In this document: piece by piece, positions 33,690 through 42,036 of the stretch
How the letters are laid out: each line of letters begins with the position of its first letter
How positions within the stretch are numbered: the first letter of the stretch is position 1
Source of the DNA: Pseudomonas fluorescens
Lineage (GTDB): Bacteria > Pseudomonadota > Gammaproteobacteria > Pseudomonadales > Pseudomonadaceae
Direction: 5' to 3'
DNA: 64,000 bases
Assembly (NCBI RefSeq): GCF_001648775.1
Contig: NZ_LVEJ01000022.1
Span: 83,090-147,089, forward strand
Notes under the pieces: generated by a model
The model's database searches: none
Told to the model about the DNA's origin: nothing
Seen by the model: only the letters and a program-made list of their open reading frames with translations
Position numbers and translations under genes: made by a program

Positions 33690-33900
33690 GCGTGTGTCCT
33701 TCTTGCCGTCAGATCAGTGATATTTCAGGCCTCCATACTAGCCAGCGGCCGCAAAGTGTCACGGTCGCATCCGGCCAGTTCGTGTAGCCAATTGAGTCAA
33801 ACGTCGCGCAAGCGTCAGCCATTTACTTTAGTCGGGGTTTCAAATTACCTTTCAGGCTATTCGTCCACCCTCGCCGCCGTTGATCAAAAGGAATGGGATC

Positions 33901-34917
33901 ATGCAATCGCTCGGCTTCACCTCGGTTCCGCCCCTGCTCAAGTACCTGCGTCAGGCCGAACAGCTGGGCATGGCCATCGAGCCTGCGTTGGCGGCCGCCG
34001 GTTTGCAGGCGCAGCAGTTGAGCGACAACACCCTGCGTTTGCCCGGTGAGGCGCATGAACGCTTGCTCGATTATTTTTGCGAACACTCGGGCGATCCGCT
34101 GTTCGGGCTCAACGCGGCGAATTTCGTCCTGCCCAATTCGTGGAGCGTGCTCGGCTATATCACCATGAACTGCGCAACCCTCGGTGATGCGATGAGCCGG
34201 ATCATGCCGTTCGAGAAACTGGTCGGCGACATGGGCGTCAGCCGCGCCGACGTGCAGGACGGCCATGTGCATCTGATCTGGACCTGCCGTTATCAGCGCC
34301 CACGGATTCGTCGGCATCTGGTGGAAAACGTGCTCGGTTCTTGGCTGCAATACGCGCGCTGGATCGCCGATACACAGATGTCGCCGGCCGGGGTCTGGCT
34401 CGAACACGCCTGCCCAGATGAGGCCACCCCGGCGCAGTACGAAGCATTTTTCGATTGCCCGGTATTGTTTGATCAGCCGTATTCGGCGCTGATCGTGCCG
34501 CTGGCTTATTTGCAGTTGCCGTTGCGTCAGGCGGATGCGCAGTTGCTGCGGACGCTGGAAGAACACGCGATGGGATTGATGGCGACGCTGGAGGATGCAT
34601 CGCTTGCGCAGCAGGTGAAAAACATTCTGCGGCAGTTGCTCAAGGAAGGTTTGCCGCGCAAGGAACAGGTCGCCGAGCAGTTGAGCGTTTCGGTGCGAAC
34701 GTTGCAGCGGCAACTGCATCAGGCGGGGACGTCGTATCAGCAGATTCTCGATGATTTGCGCCAGGAGCTGGCTGAGCATTATTTGCTCAACAGCACGCTG
34801 CCGATTCAGGACATTGCGCAGTATCTGGGGTTTACCGAACCACGCTCGTTTCACCGCACCTTCAAGAGTCGTCGCGGGATGCCGCCGGGGGAGTTTCGGC
34901 AGATGCATCGGGGGTGA
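33901..34917 (+). CDS. AraC-family regulator with arabinose-binding-like sensor
   Basis: This 338-residue protein has an N-terminal sensor domain of the Arabinose_bd type (residues about 10-210) and a C-terminal AraC DNA-binding domain with two helix-turn-helix units: EQVAEQLSVSVRTLQRQLHQ, and IQDIAQYLGFTEPRSFHRTF. AAAGGAAT precedes the ATG at 33901. It diverges from the AGPS-like operon across a 211-base gap, so it is the likely activator of that operon and perhaps of the downstream lipid-handling genes. The effector is unknown. Confidence 0.87.
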   Translation: MQSLGFTSVPPLLKYLRQAEQLGMAIEPALAAAGLQAQQLSDNTLRLPGEAHERLLDYFCEHSGDPLFGLNAANFVLPNSWSVLGYITMNCATLGDAMSRIMPFEKLVGDMGVSRADVQDGHVHLIWTCRYQRPRIRRHLVENVLGSWLQYARWIADTQMSPAGVWLEHACPDEATPAQYEAFFDCPVLFDQPYSALIVPLAYLQLPLRQADAQLLRTLEEHAMGLMATLEDASLAQQVKNILRQLLKEGLPRKEQVAEQLSVSVRTLQRQLHQAGTSYQQILDDLRQELAEHYLLNSTLPIQDIAQYLGFTEPRSFHRTFKSRRGMPPGEFRQMHRG

Positions 34918-34925
34918 AATCCTTT

Positions 34926-35240
34926 CCCCTCACCCCAGCCCTCTCCCAGAGGGAGAGGGGGCCGACCGAGTTGTCTGGCGCTATACACCGATCTGAATGA
35001 CCGAGTCGATTATGGATTCGACCGAACAGGTTCCGGTCGGTGTATCTCTCAAGCATCCCCGGATCGGTCCCCTCTCCCTCTGGGAGAGGGTGAGGGGCCA
35101 ACCGTGGGATGTTCGCTAAATACATCGACCTGAAAGTGCTGCCGTGAATCCATAATCGCTGCTGATCTTTCAGGTCGATGTCTAGCGTCAGACAACTCGG
35201 TCAGTCCCCTCTCCCTCCGGGAGAGGGCTAGGGTGAGGGG
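34926..35240. repeat. Nested-palindrome repeat element, about 315 bases
   Basis: Three concentric inverted repeats close the element on itself: 34926-34947 with 35219-35240 (one mismatch in 22), 34964-34982 with 35184-35202 (one mismatch in 19), and 35007-35019 with 35146-35158 (13/13 perfect). Two local hairpins alternate with the innermost pairing: 34983-34991 with 35037-35045, and 35123-35136 with 35167-35180. A further hairpin, CCCTCTCCC/GGGAGAGGG, sits near 35070-35090. No gene is present. It looks like a non-autonomous palindromic repeat or a composite of intergenic repeats. Confidence 0.8.
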
Positions 35241-35249
35241 CTTTTCGCT

Positions 35250-35618
35250 TCAGAGGCTGATCGCATTGGTAAACACCAACCGATTGCCAAACGGATCGAC
35301 GATGGTCATGTCCTGACTCCCCCACGGCATCGCCTGAATGCCCGGGTGCGAGAACTTGTAATCCTTGGCCACCAACTGCTGCTGAAACGCCTCCAGCTCA
35401 TCCGTCTCGATACGCAGCGCCGAACCCGGGCACGCATCGCCATGATGCTCGGACAAATGCAGCACACATTCGCCACGCGAGACCTGCAGATACAACGGAA
35501 AATTCGCCTCGAAGCGGTGCTGCCAGTCGATCTTGAAACCGAGAAAGTCGACGTAAAACTCTACAGCCTTGGCTTCATCGAAGATCCGCAGGATCGGGGT
35601 GGTTTTGCCGAAGCTCAT
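35250..35618 (-). CDS. VOC-family protein (glyoxalase/bleomycin-resistance-like)
   Basis: The 122-residue protein has the VOC fold of paired beta-alpha-beta3 units: TPILRIFDEAKAVEFYVDFLGF in the first and a second unit ending TIVDPFGNRLVF, with His and Glu residues in positions usual for metal ligands (HLSEHH, and the final NRLVF region). Such proteins bind drugs or act as dioxygenases or isomerases. AGGGAG precedes the ATG at 35618. It lies 118 bases after the hydrolase gene on the same strand and may or may not share its transcript. Confidence 0.78.
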   Translation of the reverse strand: MSFGKTTPILRIFDEAKAVEFYVDFLGFKIDWQHRFEANFPLYLQVSRGECVLHLSEHHGDACPGSALRIETDELEAFQQQLVAKDYKFSHPGIQAMPWGSQDMTIVDPFGNRLVFTNAISL

Positions 35619-35736
35619 GGGGTGCTCCCTGACTGATTGGCCCCACAGTGTAGACGGGGTGGATGTCAGCAATTCGGCCTGCTGATGGCTTTCTTTAATT
35701 GCAATGTGCCACCACTGTGACGCAGTCCGCGAAACC

Positions 35737-37194
35737 TCAGTGAAAGTTGTCGCGCAGATCACCTTGTCGAGCAAGAAAGCGCCCTTCCCTGCGCCCGTTT
35801 GCCTGCCCGTCGCGATAGCTCAACACACCGTTGATCCACACACCATCGATGCCCTGTGCCGCACGTTGCGGGTCGTGAAAGTCAGCCACATCACGCACTG
35901 TCGCCGGGTCGAACAACACCAGATCCGCCCAATAACCTTCACGAATCTCACCGCGTTCCTTCAAGCCGAATCGCGCCGCCGACAAACCGGTCATCTTGTG
36001 CACGGCGGTGTGCAGCGCAAACAGGCCGACGTCACGGCTGAAATGGCCCAACACCCGTGGGAAAGCGCCCCACAAACGCGGATGCGGAAACGGGTCTTCG
36101 GGCAGTCCATCAGAACCGACCATCGTCAACGGGTGGGCGAGGATTCGTCTGACATCGGCCTCGTCCATGCCGTAGTACACCGCGCCCGCCGGTTGCAGGC
36201 GTTTGGCGGCGTCGAGCAGCGGCATGTCCCATTCGGCGGCGATGTCGATCAGGTCGCGACCACTGACTTGCGGATGCGGCGTCGACCAAGTGATGGTGAT
36301 GCGGTGGGCGTCGGTGACTTGCTTGAGGTCCAGCGTCGAAGAACTCGCCGCATACGGGTAACAATCGCAGCCGACATGCTGGTTTGTCGCCGCTTCTTCG
36401 AGCGCCGCCAGCAACTGCGGACTGCGGCCCCAATTACCCACGCCGGCACATTTGAGGTGAGAAATGATCACCGGTGACCGCGAGTGACGGCCGATGCTGA
36501 ACGCTTCATCCATCGCTTCCAGCACCGGTGCGAATTCGCTGCGCAAATGCGTGGTGTACACCGCACCAAAAGCCGTCAGTTCTTCGGTCAGTTGCATCAC
36601 TTCATCGGTGGAGGCACTGAAGGCGCTGGCGTAGGCCAGGCCTGTGGATAAGCCCAATGCACCGGCCTCAAGACTTTCACGCAATTGCTCGCGCATCGCG
36701 GCGATTTCTGCCGGCGTGGCGCTACGAAACAAGTCATCCAGATGATTGCTGCGCAGCGCCGTGTGACCGACCAGTGCAGCGACGTTCAGCGTTGTATTGG
36801 CCGCTTCGACCGCCGCGCGGTAATCGCTGAAGCGTGGATAAACGAACGCTGCCGCGCTGCCGAGCAGGTTCATCGGATCCGGTGGATTGCCCTTCAGACT
36901 GACCGGCGACGCGCTGATCCCGCAGTTGCCGACAATCACTGTGGTCACGCCCTGACTGAGCTTGGGCAGCATCTCTGGCTGACGGATGACCACGGTGTCG
37001 TCGTGGGTGTGCACGTCGATGAAACCCGGCGCCAGCACCCGCCCCGCCGCATCGATTTCTTCTGTTGCGTGAGCATCCCGCAAGTCGCCGATGCGCTCGA
37101 TGCGACCCTCACGGATTGCCACGTCAGCGGGGTAGCCGGCCACGTTGCTGCCATCAATGACGAGCGCATTGCGGATCAGCGTGTCGTACAGCAT
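35737..37194 (-). CDS. D-aminoacylase-like amidohydrolase
   Basis: The 485-residue protein is a metal-dependent amidohydrolase of the N-acyl-D-amino-acid deacylase group. Visible marks are APGFIDVHTHDD (HxH metal site near residue 67), GVTTVIVGNCGIS, GLSTGLAYAS, YTTHLRSE and ISHLKCAGVGNWG. It would hydrolyse an N-acyl amide; related enzymes act on D-amino-acid derivatives or dihydropyrimidines. The ATG at 37194 is 26 bases after the YdcF-like gene, so it probably ends the carbamoyltransferase operon. Its substrate could be an operon product, which is an inference. Confidence 0.82.
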   Translation of the reverse strand: MLYDTLIRNALVIDGSNVAGYPADVAIREGRIERIGDLRDAHATEEIDAAGRVLAPGFIDVHTHDDTVVIRQPEMLPKLSQGVTTVIVGNCGISASPVSLKGNPPDPMNLLGSAAAFVYPRFSDYRAAVEAANTTLNVAALVGHTALRSNHLDDLFRSATPAEIAAMREQLRESLEAGALGLSTGLAYASAFSASTDEVMQLTEELTAFGAVYTTHLRSEFAPVLEAMDEAFSIGRHSRSPVIISHLKCAGVGNWGRSPQLLAALEEAATNQHVGCDCYPYAASSSTLDLKQVTDAHRITITWSTPHPQVSGRDLIDIAAEWDMPLLDAAKRLQPAGAVYYGMDEADVRRILAHPLTMVGSDGLPEDPFPHPRLWGAFPRVLGHFSRDVGLFALHTAVHKMTGLSAARFGLKERGEIREGYWADLVLFDPATVRDVADFHDPQRAAQGIDGVWINGVLSYRDGQANGRREGRFLARQGDLRDNFH

Positions 37195-37220
37195 GTCAGT
37201 CTCCTGGCGGCAGCCTCGTG

Positions 37221-37859
37221 TCAATGTCTGCCCTTGATCAAATGGTGATCGAAACCTTGTTCTATCAGGTATCGCCAGGCCACCTCAACCGCTTCAGGAA
37301 TCACTTGCGGGGCCTGAAAACCCAGCGAAGGGTAAACCATGATCCGGTGTAGATCGCCGACCATTTCGTCGATCACCCCCAAGACCCCGATCAGATGGCT
37401 GATCTCGTCAGGAAAACCGAACGACGGCGCATCCACCCAAGCCTCGACTTCGGGCCATTGAATGGGCAGGGTCAATGCCACGCGTCGGATCGAGTTCGGC
37501 TTGGTCAGAAAGGTCGCTCGACGCACGTTGGGGAACAACGCCTTGGCAAACGCGATGTTTTCGGCAAAGTTGGTGGCGCGCGATTCCAGGGTGAATTGAT
37601 CCGGTCTGACGCCCAGCGCCATGGCCCGTTGGGCAAACATATCGGCTTCGCTGCGGTCCCACAAATGCTTGGTCCAGTTGCCGGTATGGCCGGTGAACAG
37701 CAGATGCTCGGCAACGCCTTTGCTCAGCAATTGGCAGGCGTAATCACAGACTCTGAGGTCGTAGGAGCCGCAGACCACAATCAGTTCACACCTGTTGTGC
37801 GTGCGCCCGGCGCCAAGAAAATCCCACAGAACGCGGGCGTGTTGCAGGGTCTGGGTCAT
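37221..37859 (-). CDS. YdcF/SanA-like DUF218 protein
   Basis: This 212-residue protein fits the DUF218 (ElyC/SanA/YdcF) family: an N-terminal nucleotide-like site (LIVVCGSYDLRVCDYACQLL), a middle GHTGNWTKH, and ESRATNFAENIAFAK, a family hallmark (ExxSxxTxEN). No membrane helix is obvious, as in YdcF. Its ATG at 37859 overlaps the stop of the HAD gene (ATGA). The function of the family is poorly defined; a role in processing a metabolite of this operon is possible. Confidence 0.82.
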   Translation of the reverse strand: MTQTLQHARVLWDFLGAGRTHNRCELIVVCGSYDLRVCDYACQLLSKGVAEHLLFTGHTGNWTKHLWDRSEADMFAQRAMALGVRPDQFTLESRATNFAENIAFAKALFPNVRRATFLTKPNSIRRVALTLPIQWPEVEAWVDAPSFGFPDEISHLIGVLGVIDEMVGDLHRIMVYPSLGFQAPQVIPEAVEVAWRYLIEQGFDHHLIKGRH

Positions 37860-38566
37860 GGCCGGGCGAACCTCTGCGCAACGGGTGCACTGATGCGCAG
37901 GCCGCCCTCGCTGTAAGCGAGTGGCCCCTGCTCTGTCCGGGAAACCGCCAGCGCAGTGAAATCCGCATACGCACACAGCGCACCGTGCCCGGTCAGGGTC
38001 GGATCATCGCCAATGCCGATACACAAGGCGCCGCTGCTGATCGCCGACTGCACGCCGCTGACTGAGTCCTCGAAGACCAGACATTCATCGCTCTGACGCG
38101 CCATTCGAGCCGCCGCCAGGCGATAGGGATCGGGGGCCGGTTTGCCAAGGCGCACGTTGTCTCGGCAAATGATGCTGTCAAACACCGACGTCAGATTGTG
38201 TTGCTGCAGAACATGCTCGACACGTGCGCGCCAGCTGCTGGTGACCAGGGCCATGGGCACCGCGCAATCCTTGAGCAGCGTGATAAACGCCGCGACGCCC
38301 GGCACCAGCGAACAGTCGGAAAGCTCTTCAAGGGCATCGACCTGTTGCTTGATCGCCACCCGCTCCCGTTCATCAAACTGCCCGAACAATGCCTGTAGCG
38401 TGTAGCCGCCCGGGCGCCCGTGAATGTGCTCGTGGATAAACGCCTGATCGACTTCAACACCGTACTTGCGCGCAACGGTGGTCCAGGCCGATTCGATGAC
38501 TTCGCGAGACTGGATCAGCACGCCGTCCATATCAAAGCAGACGGCGGTAAAGGTTCGTTGTGTCAT
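37856..38566 (-). CDS. HAD-family phosphatase (beta-phosphoglucomutase-like)
   Basis: The 236-residue protein has all four HAD motifs: DMDGVL (nucleophile Asp near residue 12), VTSSW (motif II), K in RLGKPAPDPY (motif III), and EDSVSGVQSA (motif IV). The cap region resembles beta-phosphoglucomutase/GPH-type enzymes. It is a sugar- or metabolite-phosphate phosphatase. Its start lies within the last 35 bases of the transporter gene and its stop overlaps the YdcF-like gene, so three genes are tightly coupled. Confidence 0.86.
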   Translation of the reverse strand: MTQRTFTAVCFDMDGVLIQSREVIESAWTTVARKYGVEVDQAFIHEHIHGRPGGYTLQALFGQFDERERVAIKQQVDALEELSDCSLVPGVAAFITLLKDCAVPMALVTSSWRARVEHVLQQHNLTSVFDSIICRDNVRLGKPAPDPYRLAAARMARQSDECLVFEDSVSGVQSAISSGALCIGIGDDPTLTGHGALCAYADFTALAVSRTEQGPLAYSEGGLRISAPVAQRFARP

Positions 38567-39707
38567 GAGTTGAACTTCGCATTTTCAGATGAGCGAGAAA
38601 TGCCAGCACTGTGCCCACCAAGGCGAACAGCGCCATCACGTAATAGGACCATTGCGGTTGCGTTTCATACAAATACCCGGCGAACGGCGTCGCCAGCCCC
38701 ATGGGCAAGGCCACTGCCAGGGAGTAATAAACCCCTTGCGTAAAGACCTGAATATCCTGCGGTGCGTGATCGCGAATAAAGCGCATGATCGCCGCGTGAT
38801 ACGCGGCAAAACTCAGCGCATGCAGGCACTGCCCGAGCACGATCAGCACCAGTGCATCGCTATTGGAAAACAGCGCCCAGCGCGCTGCGGCGCAGACACT
38901 GGAAAACATCACGATGGATAACGGCGAGCACCACGACAGGACTTTGTTGGACAGGGCGAAGTAAGTGATTTCGGCAATGACCGCCACCGACCAGAACATG
39001 CCGATGGCCGACGAAGAGTAGCCTTTCACGCCCCAGCCGATCGACGCCGTAGAGAAATACAGGGTGTGACTCAGTTGAATGAAACTGGCCGCGGCAATCG
39101 CGATCAACAGGCTTTTTTGCGCCAGCAATGCCTTCCAGTCCGGCCGTTTTATTGCGCGCCTGAGCGGTTCCGGCTGCGTACGCGAGACCTGGCGTTTCAA
39201 GCGCAGACAGGCTATTGCGGTGAACAACATGCACGCGGCAACCACGATCGGCACCCACGACTGGCTGTACTGCGCGAACAGAAAACCGCCCAGGGTCGAG
39301 GTCAGAATAAACGCGGAAGACCCCACCGCCCGCACCCAGCCATAGTTCTGCAGCGCCTGTTTATCGCGCTTGAGCAGATAGGCCTCGGACAAGGGCAACA
39401 CCACCATCCACAGCCCGCCAAACAGAATGCTCAGCCCGACAAACAGCCACAAATGCACCGGTATGAAATAAAACAGCGCGGTGCACAGCGCCGCCGAGAA
39501 CCCGAGAAATGCAGCCAGACGCAATTGGTCTACGCGCCAGTCGGCCACGTAGGTGATAAACACTCCGCTGAATACCTGGGGCCAGTAAGCCGCTGCAATC
39601 AGCAGGCCGATCTGACTGGCGCTCATGCCCAGTGAATCAAGCCAGGTGGGCCAGAACGGATAGATGATCCCTTCTGCCGCAAAGAATCCGAAGAAGATTA
39701 GATACAT
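38532..39707 (-). CDS. MFS transporter, HcaT/PPP-like
   Basis: This 391-residue protein has about twelve membrane helices and resembles the 3-phenylpropionate permease/MFS_1-like subgroup (FFGFFAAEGIIYPFWPTWLDSLG at the start; QNYGWVRAVGSSAFILTSTLGG near residue 125). It may export or import the small molecule made by its operon. I chose the ATG at 39707, where the first helix begins; the open frame extends further without family-like residues. It overlaps the HAD gene by 35 bases. Confidence 0.82.
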   Translation of the reverse strand: MYLIFFGFFAAEGIIYPFWPTWLDSLGMSASQIGLLIAAAYWPQVFSGVFITYVADWRVDQLRLAAFLGFSAALCTALFYFIPVHLWLFVGLSILFGGLWMVVLPLSEAYLLKRDKQALQNYGWVRAVGSSAFILTSTLGGFLFAQYSQSWVPIVVAACMLFTAIACLRLKRQVSRTQPEPLRRAIKRPDWKALLAQKSLLIAIAAASFIQLSHTLYFSTASIGWGVKGYSSSAIGMFWSVAVIAEITYFALSNKVLSWCSPLSIVMFSSVCAAARWALFSNSDALVLIVLGQCLHALSFAAYHAAIMRFIRDHAPQDIQVFTQGVYYSLAVALPMGLATPFAGYLYETQPQWSYYVMALFALVGTVLAFLAHLKMRSSTHDTTNLYRRLL

Positions 39708-39732
39708 TCGACATCCATATGCTCGATCCGCC

Positions 39733-39757
39733 AAAACAGGGCTCCGCCGGAGCCCTG
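39733..39757 (-). terminator. Intra-operon terminator or attenuator between carbamoyltransferase and MFS genes
   Basis: On the minus strand CAGGGCTCC, a GGC loop, GGAGCCCTG and TTTT form a strong stem in the 64-base gap. It would cut expression of the transporter and later genes relative to the carbamoyltransferase, or act as a condition-dependent switch. Confidence 0.7.
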
Positions 39758-39771
39758 TCCACATCACTTCA

Positions 39772-41493
39772 TTACTCGAAGCGTGTTTGGGTGAAGCTGT
39801 TTTTACCCTTGCGCCAGACGATCAGCGATTCGCTCATGACCACCAGATCGACCATGCCTTCTTTCAACGCATCCAGAGCATCCTGAGAAGAACACACGAT
39901 CGGCTCTTCGTGACGGTTGAACGAGGTATTGATCAACGCCGCCTGACCAGTCTTGTCGTGCCAGGCATTCAGCAAGCGGTGCATGAACGGATCGGCTTGC
40001 GGACGAATGATCTGCGGCCGCGCAGTGCCATCGATATGCACCACCGCCGGGCTCGCCTCGATGAACGCCGGGTGACAATCGTAGGTCATGGTCATGGTGT
40101 CTGCCGCCACTTGTTCCTCATCCCAACCGACGTAGCAGGCGGCGGCCTGTTCAATCGCGGTGACCGGCCCGAAGGGCATGAACTCGGTGCGGTGCATGCG
40201 TTTGTTGAGCCAGTCGTTAACCTCGGCGTCCTGGGCGTGATAGACGATGCTGCGATTGCACAGCGAGCGCGGGCCGAATTCCATCTTGCCTTTGAACATG
40301 CCCAGCACCTGATTTTCCAGCAGCGCCTCGGTGAGCACCTCGATGAGGTTGGCAGGCGTGTGGTAACCCAGTTCCGGGTAGTCGCGATGGATCAGATTGA
40401 TGTTCTGCGAAACGCTGCGTGACTCCGGCCCGAGCGCCATGGTCGGGGTCTTGAAGCGCGTGCCGTTTTGTAAATAAGCGGCGCCGACCGCTGCCGCCAA
40501 TGCCAGGCCTCCATCGCCCATGCACGGCAACACGTAGACATTCTTGACGTTGGCAATCTCGCGCAGGCGCTGATTGAGTTTCACGTTGCCGAACACGCCG
40601 CCGGCCAGACACAGGTTGCTGCTGCCGCGTTGTTCCAGATGATGGGTGACCACGGCGACCAGCAGGTCTTCGCTATGCCGTTGTACGGCGGCCGCGATGT
40701 CCTCGGGTGTTTCCTGAGCAAACAGCGCTTGCAGCGGATCGCTATAGTTGTTGTAGGACGGCAGGAACAGATCGCCGCAATACGCTTTGATGCGCCCGTC
40801 CTCGAAACGGATCATCTGCTGCATCACTCCCAGCAGTTTTTGCGGGTCGCCGAAGGCTGCGAGGCCGGTGACCTTGCCTTCATGGCGGTTCGGTTTGTAA
40901 CCGAGCAAATGGGTAATCCGCCCGTAAAAATAGCCCAGGCTGTCGATGCTGGTCTCGCGTTGCAATACGCTGGTTTCAGTCGGGCTGTACCAAGTCACGG
41001 TCAGGGACTGGAAGTCGCCGCGCCCGTCACAGGTCAACGTCAGCGCTTCATCAAACGGCGAACAGACGAAGGCACCGAGGGCATGACATTCATGGTGATC
41101 GATGTAGTACGCCTTGCCCAGCAGGCCATTGGCGACAATGAACTGGTCAAATTCGGCGCGTTTCTCTTTATCGTTGCTGACCTCATCGGTGACCCGCTGG
41201 CGGAATTGCATCAGGCCCTGCGGGTTAGTCCTGACCTCTTCAACGATGCGATCAAAGTACAGCTCAAGGTGTTTGTCGGCACTGAATCCGGCGTTCCATC
41301 CATAGGCGACATAGTCGACATCTTCCAGAGACAAACCCGCCTGGCTCAAGACGAATTCAATGGACTGCGCGGGCCAGATCTTGTGGTCCTTGATGCGAGT
41401 GAAGCGTTCCTCGCTGACCGCTGAAAGAATCAGGCCGTCGCGCACCAGGCAAGCTCCCGATAAATCGTTGTTGGTAACACCCAAAATGATCAT
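39772..41493 (-). CDS. NodU/TobZ-family carbamoyltransferase
   Basis: The 573-residue enzyme belongs to O-carbamoyltransferases that use carbamoyl phosphate to modify natural products. The N-terminal Kae1-like domain shows MIILGVTNNDLSGACLV, SEERFTRIKDHKIWP, the metal-binding HHECH at 133-137 and LTCDGRGDF; the C-terminal YrdC-like part has LAGGVFGNVKLNQRL, EFGPRSLCNRSI and ALINTSFNRHEEPIV. AAGGAATAGTT precedes the ATG. It leads an operon with an exporter, a phosphatase, a YdcF-like protein and an amidohydrolase, which suggests a small carbamoylated metabolite of unknown structure. Confidence 0.9.
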   Translation of the reverse strand: MIILGVTNNDLSGACLVRDGLILSAVSEERFTRIKDHKIWPAQSIEFVLSQAGLSLEDVDYVAYGWNAGFSADKHLELYFDRIVEEVRTNPQGLMQFRQRVTDEVSNDKEKRAEFDQFIVANGLLGKAYYIDHHECHALGAFVCSPFDEALTLTCDGRGDFQSLTVTWYSPTETSVLQRETSIDSLGYFYGRITHLLGYKPNRHEGKVTGLAAFGDPQKLLGVMQQMIRFEDGRIKAYCGDLFLPSYNNYSDPLQALFAQETPEDIAAAVQRHSEDLLVAVVTHHLEQRGSSNLCLAGGVFGNVKLNQRLREIANVKNVYVLPCMGDGGLALAAAVGAAYLQNGTRFKTPTMALGPESRSVSQNINLIHRDYPELGYHTPANLIEVLTEALLENQVLGMFKGKMEFGPRSLCNRSIVYHAQDAEVNDWLNKRMHRTEFMPFGPVTAIEQAAACYVGWDEEQVAADTMTMTYDCHPAFIEASPAVVHIDGTARPQIIRPQADPFMHRLLNAWHDKTGQAALINTSFNRHEEPIVCSSQDALDALKEGMVDLVVMSESLIVWRKGKNSFTQTRFE

Positions 41494-42036
41494 AACTATT
41501 CCTTGTTTTTGCCAATTTCAGTGATGACGTTACCCGCGCCCTGAACACGCGATGTGCAGGCGGGAATGTTTGAAGGAGGTGCGGCAGCCATAGCCGACAG
41601 CCATTAACCGCGAGAAGGCGAAGTGAGTCTGTCCGCCCGGGAAACACCTTGACGAAAAGGCATCAGCAGCGTGCTGTCATCGCAAAATCCTTTTGCATAA
41701 AAACTCCACAAGCATTGAGCTGCAGAACCGGCTTCATGCCGTTGCAGCCAGTTGATGTGGCTATCCAGAGGGCACCGCGACGGGCGCCGAGCGGTTTAGC
41801 CGGATGACAGCCTAATAGGAAATTTCCGGCTAAAACGGTTCAGGTTGACCTAAAAATTAAATGCCATCCGCCGTGCCATGGTTTTCCGGGACAGCGGTGG
41901 ACGTGAAAAAACCTGTGGAAGCGAGGGTGCTGGCGAAGCGGTTTTTTCATTCAACATGCGCGTTGAATGGTTGACCGCTATCGCTGGCAAGCCAGCTCTC
42001 ACAGGTTTCGGGGGTGATCACTCGGAAGGGGTGAAC
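41494..42036. other. Intergenic region, 543 bases, promoter of the carbamoyltransferase operon and degenerate REP
   Basis: No gene with a ribosome site is seen on either strand. The part near 41690 carries a small hairpin, GCAAAATCCTTTTGC. A degenerate REP pair lies at 41911-42006 (CCTGTGGAAGCGAGGGTGCT and an inverted partner). The promoter of the carbamoyltransferase gene must lie here, but I cannot locate it. Confidence 0.5.

Noticed and set aside
34921..35245. The nested repeat as a CRISPR array or riboswitch.
   Set aside because: The repeats are inverted and nested, not direct and evenly spaced, and the element follows a stop codon with no gene it could control in the right orientation and distance.
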